A stretch of 64,000 bases of DNA from Odiellus spinosus (Eukaryota; Arthropoda; Arachnida; Opiliones; Phalangiidae), in assembly GCA_963920705.1 (NCBI GenBank), contig OY987238.1:11092183-11156182 (forward strand), in the 5' to 3' direction. The notes beneath the pieces were generated by a model. The model saw only the letters and a list, made by a program, of their open reading frames with translations. It searched no databases and was not told where the DNA came from. A program made the translations under genes and the position numbers. This document shows, one piece after another, positions 62,899-64,000 of this stretch (positions are counted from its first letter, which is position 1; every line of letters begins with the position of its first letter).

Positions 62899-63205
62899 TT
62901 AAAAAAAAACCAGGGGAGTGTCAAACAAGAGGTCAAATCCATACGGTGCTATAAAATAATAGATTAATTCGCGTAACCCATGCAATTAAGCATAAACGAC
63001 AAACATAATAATGTTAGTTTTATGTAAATCGCCACTACATCAGGCTTTTAGATCTCATTTGCCAGGAACCATTTTACTTTTATTATTTCATCCATTCGGT
63101 CTATAATGAGGTTCATCGATTCAAAATTTTATGCAAGGTTGACAAAGGGGGGAAGGGATAGGATGGGACAATCATTAAAGGGATAATAAAGACAAGACAT
63201 TTAAG

Positions 63206-63455
63206 CTACGATCACACTAGCATTTCTTAATCAATTTGAAACGGTGAAATCAAACCAATATTCAAATCGCCAGGAATCGTTTTAAGCATGATCTTTATAA
63301 ATCGATTTATTGTAGCTTCATATATCGGTTGTAGAAACCGAATCGGTACGAAACAGATCGAGAAATCGAAACAAATCGATTCGTGAAAAGCCTGTTTCCA
63401 GCGAAATATTTTGAAATGATTTAAATCGATTCCAAGGCCTAGTATGAACTTAGCT
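63206..63455. mobile_element. Family G copy 2 with imperfect terminal inverted repeats
   Basis: AAGCTACGATCACACTAGCA at the left and CCTAGTATGAACTTAGCT at the right form an imperfect inverted pair. The interior aligns with 57256-57470 (AATCGATTTATTGTAGCTTC shared) and is rich in AAATCGATT words. It is non-coding. The inverted ends suggest a small non-autonomous DNA transposon. Confidence 0.6.
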
Positions 63456-63483
63456 AAATGTTATTTTTAATCGATTTAATTTT

Positions 63484-63653
63484 CTATGCGAAGAAATTCA
63501 GTTAATCTCCATTAATCCAGCTAAGCCTATTTTCTGGGAGAGTTTAAAATTTATTTCTAGTTTAATACTGGTTTGTAAAAATATTTACTGGTGGATTAGG
63601 CCTATTTAAACGATAAGGAATAAATAAATCACTTGTTAGGTTACATTATCTCT
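63484..63653. mobile_element. TTAA-type MITE, family A, right half
   Basis: It begins in the palindrome (ATGCGAAGAAATTCAG), then TCCAGCTAAGCCTATTTTCT, ACTGGTGGATTAGGCCTA and GGTTACATTATCTCT, with TTAA at 63654-63657. The left half is absent. Confidence 0.75.
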
Positions 63654-63901
63654 TTAAAATGAGAAAAAACATTCATTATATGCGGAGTATTAAGTTTAAC
63701 ATTCGGCTGAGCAGGTCTTTTAACGACAAAATTTGAACCAATAAATTTGCTTTCATATATTAATCCTGTTTTTTATTTTCTATAAAGGGAAGATAAAATG
63801 ATATTTTTCCCAAATATTATACTGGCTATTTTTTTAAACAGAATATTCAAATGTTTCTTCCCTTTTGATCGGTTGCTTATCTAAGTCTGCTTATATGCCA
63901 T

Positions 63902-64000
63902 CAAAAGCCGATGAAACCCTCCTTTAAAGTCTACTCTCTGTTCCATAGCGCTCCTCTCTGTATGGGTAAAATTCCGAATTTTACGAGATCGGAGGGGTCC
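63902..64000. mobile_element. Foldback MITE-like element, family D copy 2, cut by window end
   Basis: It starts CAAAAGCCGATGAAACCCTC and continues to GCGCTCCTCTCTGTATGGGT and TTTTACGAGATCGGAGG. It matches the right arm of 1864-2198 more closely than its left arm. The rest lies beyond the window. Confidence 0.75.

Larger units (their letters stand above)
62903..64000. other. End of window: repeats and AT-rich sequence
   Basis: It contains family G copy 2, a partial family A element and the truncated family D element at the edge. The intervening sequence shows nothing recognisable. Confidence 0.6.

Overview
This is a gene-poor, AT-rich stretch of a eukaryotic nuclear genome, almost certainly an arthropod and probably an insect. 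The only confident host gene is a beaten-path (beat) family member on the + strand. It encodes a two-Ig-domain neuronal surface or secreted protein of a kind known from arthropod axon-guidance systems. There are no bacterial operons, rRNA, tRNA or CRISPR arrays. I could not identify the species from the sequence.

Layout. Five coding exons of the beat-like gene lie at 4640-4842, 18549-18684, 25249-25382, 35924-36155 and 37680-37795. Introns are about 13.7, 6.6, 10.5 and 1.5 kb. Joined, the exons keep one reading frame (phases 0, 1, 0, 1) and give 272 residues up to a stop: Ig domain 1 (Cys24-Cys91), Ig domain 2 (Cys138-Cys200) and a short hydrophobic C-terminal tail. The 5' end, which should hold the signal peptide, is not recognisable in bases 1-4639 and probably lies upstream of the window.

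The rest is repeats. There are six large tandem arrays: 29-bp units at about 7.4-9.8 kb, 24-bp at 20.6-21.3 kb, 33-bp at 25.5-26.3 kb, 25-bp at 32.8-33.5 kb, 30-bp at 51.15-52.2 kb and 149-bp at 58.0-60.4 kb. The first four lie in introns of the gene and the last two downstream of it. Several foldback (MITE-like) families are scattered through introns and flanks. The best defined has AGGGAGAATG termini next to TTAA and includes a composite copy at 42738-44284 with five internal 279-bp repeats. A non-autonomous hAT element at 52697-53499 keeps only the C-terminal dimerisation part of its transposase and has clear inverted repeats and an 8-bp target duplication.

About 26 kb downstream of the stop codon holds only repeats and AT-rich sequence in which I see no gene. 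The most interesting signals are the structure of the arrays (decayed edges, homogenised cores, higher-order units), the nested amplification inside the TTAA foldback element, the array of short dyads at 51-52 kb, and a miRNA-sized imperfect hairpin in intron 4. None of these is a proven new system.
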